From NCBI GenBank assembly GCA_904420265.1, contig CAJFUU010000009.1, positions 1 through 5,738 of the forward strand: a stretch of DNA of 5,738 bases. The letters run 5' to 3'. A model generated the notes under the pieces. The model searched no databases. It saw nothing but the letters and a program-made list of their open reading frames with translations, and was not told where the DNA came from. Positions 5,582 to 5,738 of this stretch are shown one piece after another. Every line of letters begins with the position of its first letter. Positions within the stretch are counted from its first letter, which is position 1. Both the position numbers and the translations under genes were made by a program. The stretch is from an uncultured Clostridia bacterium (GTDB lineage Bacteria > Bacillota > Clostridia > Christensenellales > Aristaeellaceae).

Positions 5582-5604
5582 GCCCGCGGCAGAACGCCGC
5601 GGGC
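5582..5604. repeat. GC-rich 9-bp inverted repeat upstream of the YigZ-family gene
   Basis: GCCCGCGGC (5582-5590), AGAAC loop, GCCGCGGGC (5596-5604), a perfect match. It partly overlaps another palindrome, GGCGATCGCC (5575-5584). On the minus strand it would form a strong hairpin about 35 bases before the ATG. A short TTTTT follows only about 10 bases after the stem, so it is not a standard terminator. Confidence 0.5.
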
Positions 5605-5609
5605 CAGGA

Positions 5610-5626
5610 TGTTGACAAAGTCAACA
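5610..5626. promoter_or_regulatory. 17-bp palindrome over a consensus -35 box, candidate operator
   Basis: TGTTGACAAAGTCAACA has perfect 7-bp arms around AAA. On the plus strand it contains TTGACA (5612-5617), the exact sigma-A -35 consensus. With an 18-base spacer the -10 would be AGTGAT (5636-5641), which is poor. It may be an operator for a plus-strand RNA promoter or for the YigZ-family gene, or a hairpin in a transcript. Confidence 0.4.
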
Positions 5627-5640
5627 GACTGGCAGAGTGA

Positions 5641-5738
5641 TGAGAAAGCCTGCAAGCCAAGGAAGCAAACTTGCATCCAAGGGAGCTTACATAGACGTAA
5701 GTGACCGCAGGATGCAAGTGCAGCTGACGCAGGAAGCA
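5641..5738 (+). ncRNA. Putative structured RNA, plus strand, runs off the right edge
   Basis: No protein gene is seen here and the base composition drops to about 52% G+C. The core fold is 5669-5719. ACTTGCATCC (5669-5678) pairs with GGATGCAAGT (5710-5719). Next comes an internal loop of AA against GCA, then GGGAGCTTAC (5681-5690) pairs with GTAAGTGACC (5697-5706), closing the loop ATAGAC. That inner stem includes G5685.U5702 and a tandem G.A/A.G pair (G5683-A5684 with G5703-A5704). These pairs form only in plus-strand RNA; the minus strand would have mismatches. I cannot name the class. The raiA motif RNA of Bacillota is one candidate worth testing, on genomic context only. Both ends are uncertain. 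Confidence 0.45.

Noticed and set aside
5691..5717. TTGCAT (5717-5712) with TATGTA 18 bases downstream on the minus strand as a promoter for the YigZ-family gene
   Set aside because: The -10 matches consensus at only three positions, and TTGCAT there is part of the RNA stem on the other strand.

Overview
The window is GC-rich (about 60% by eye) bacterial chromosome with tightly packed housekeeping genes. Strong GGAGG-type ribosome binding sites, near-consensus sigma-A promoters, a group II branched-chain aminotransferase and a four-cysteine family 4 uracil-DNA glycosylase suggest a high-GC member of the Bacillota, probably a clostridial lineage. This is an inference from style and gene content, and no marker here fixes the genus.

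Layout, left to right. At 1-333 (minus) is the N-terminal half of a family 4 uracil-DNA glycosylase, cut by the left edge. At 376-618 (minus) is a small single-pass membrane protein of unknown function with its own promoter and a terminator-like hairpin over its stop codon. At 706-2889 (minus) three genes overlap head to tail: an RluA-family pseudouridine synthase, a Cof-type HAD phosphatase and the tRNA wobble methyltransferase TrmL. At 2890-3108 is a 219-base spacer that folds into several hairpins and ends in a textbook terminator only 5 bases before the pseudouridine synthase ribosome binding site. At 3109-4179 (minus) is ilvE. At 4180-4347 are back-to-back promoters driving ilvE leftwards and an HD-domain hydrolase (4348-4893, plus) rightwards, with a palindrome centred between the two -35 boxes. 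At 4900-5547 (minus), convergent with the HD gene, is a YigZ/IMPACT-family protein. From 5548 to the right edge no protein gene is seen. This stretch holds a GC hairpin, a 17-bp palindrome and, from about 5641, what looks like the start of a structured RNA on the plus strand.

How the genes fit together. Two genes modify RNA (pseudouridine synthase, TrmL) and are translationally coupled through a HAD phosphatase of unknown substrate. IlvE makes or degrades branched-chain amino acids and has its own promoter. The HD protein and YigZ protein have no assigned pathway here. There is no sign of mobile elements, phage genes, CRISPR or tRNA genes.

The most interesting items are not the proteins. They are the plus-strand RNA fold at 5669-5719 (10-bp stem, internal loop, second stem with tandem G.A pairs and a G.U pair), the hairpin-rich attenuator-like spacer at 2890-3108, and the symmetric palindrome between the ilvE and HD promoters.
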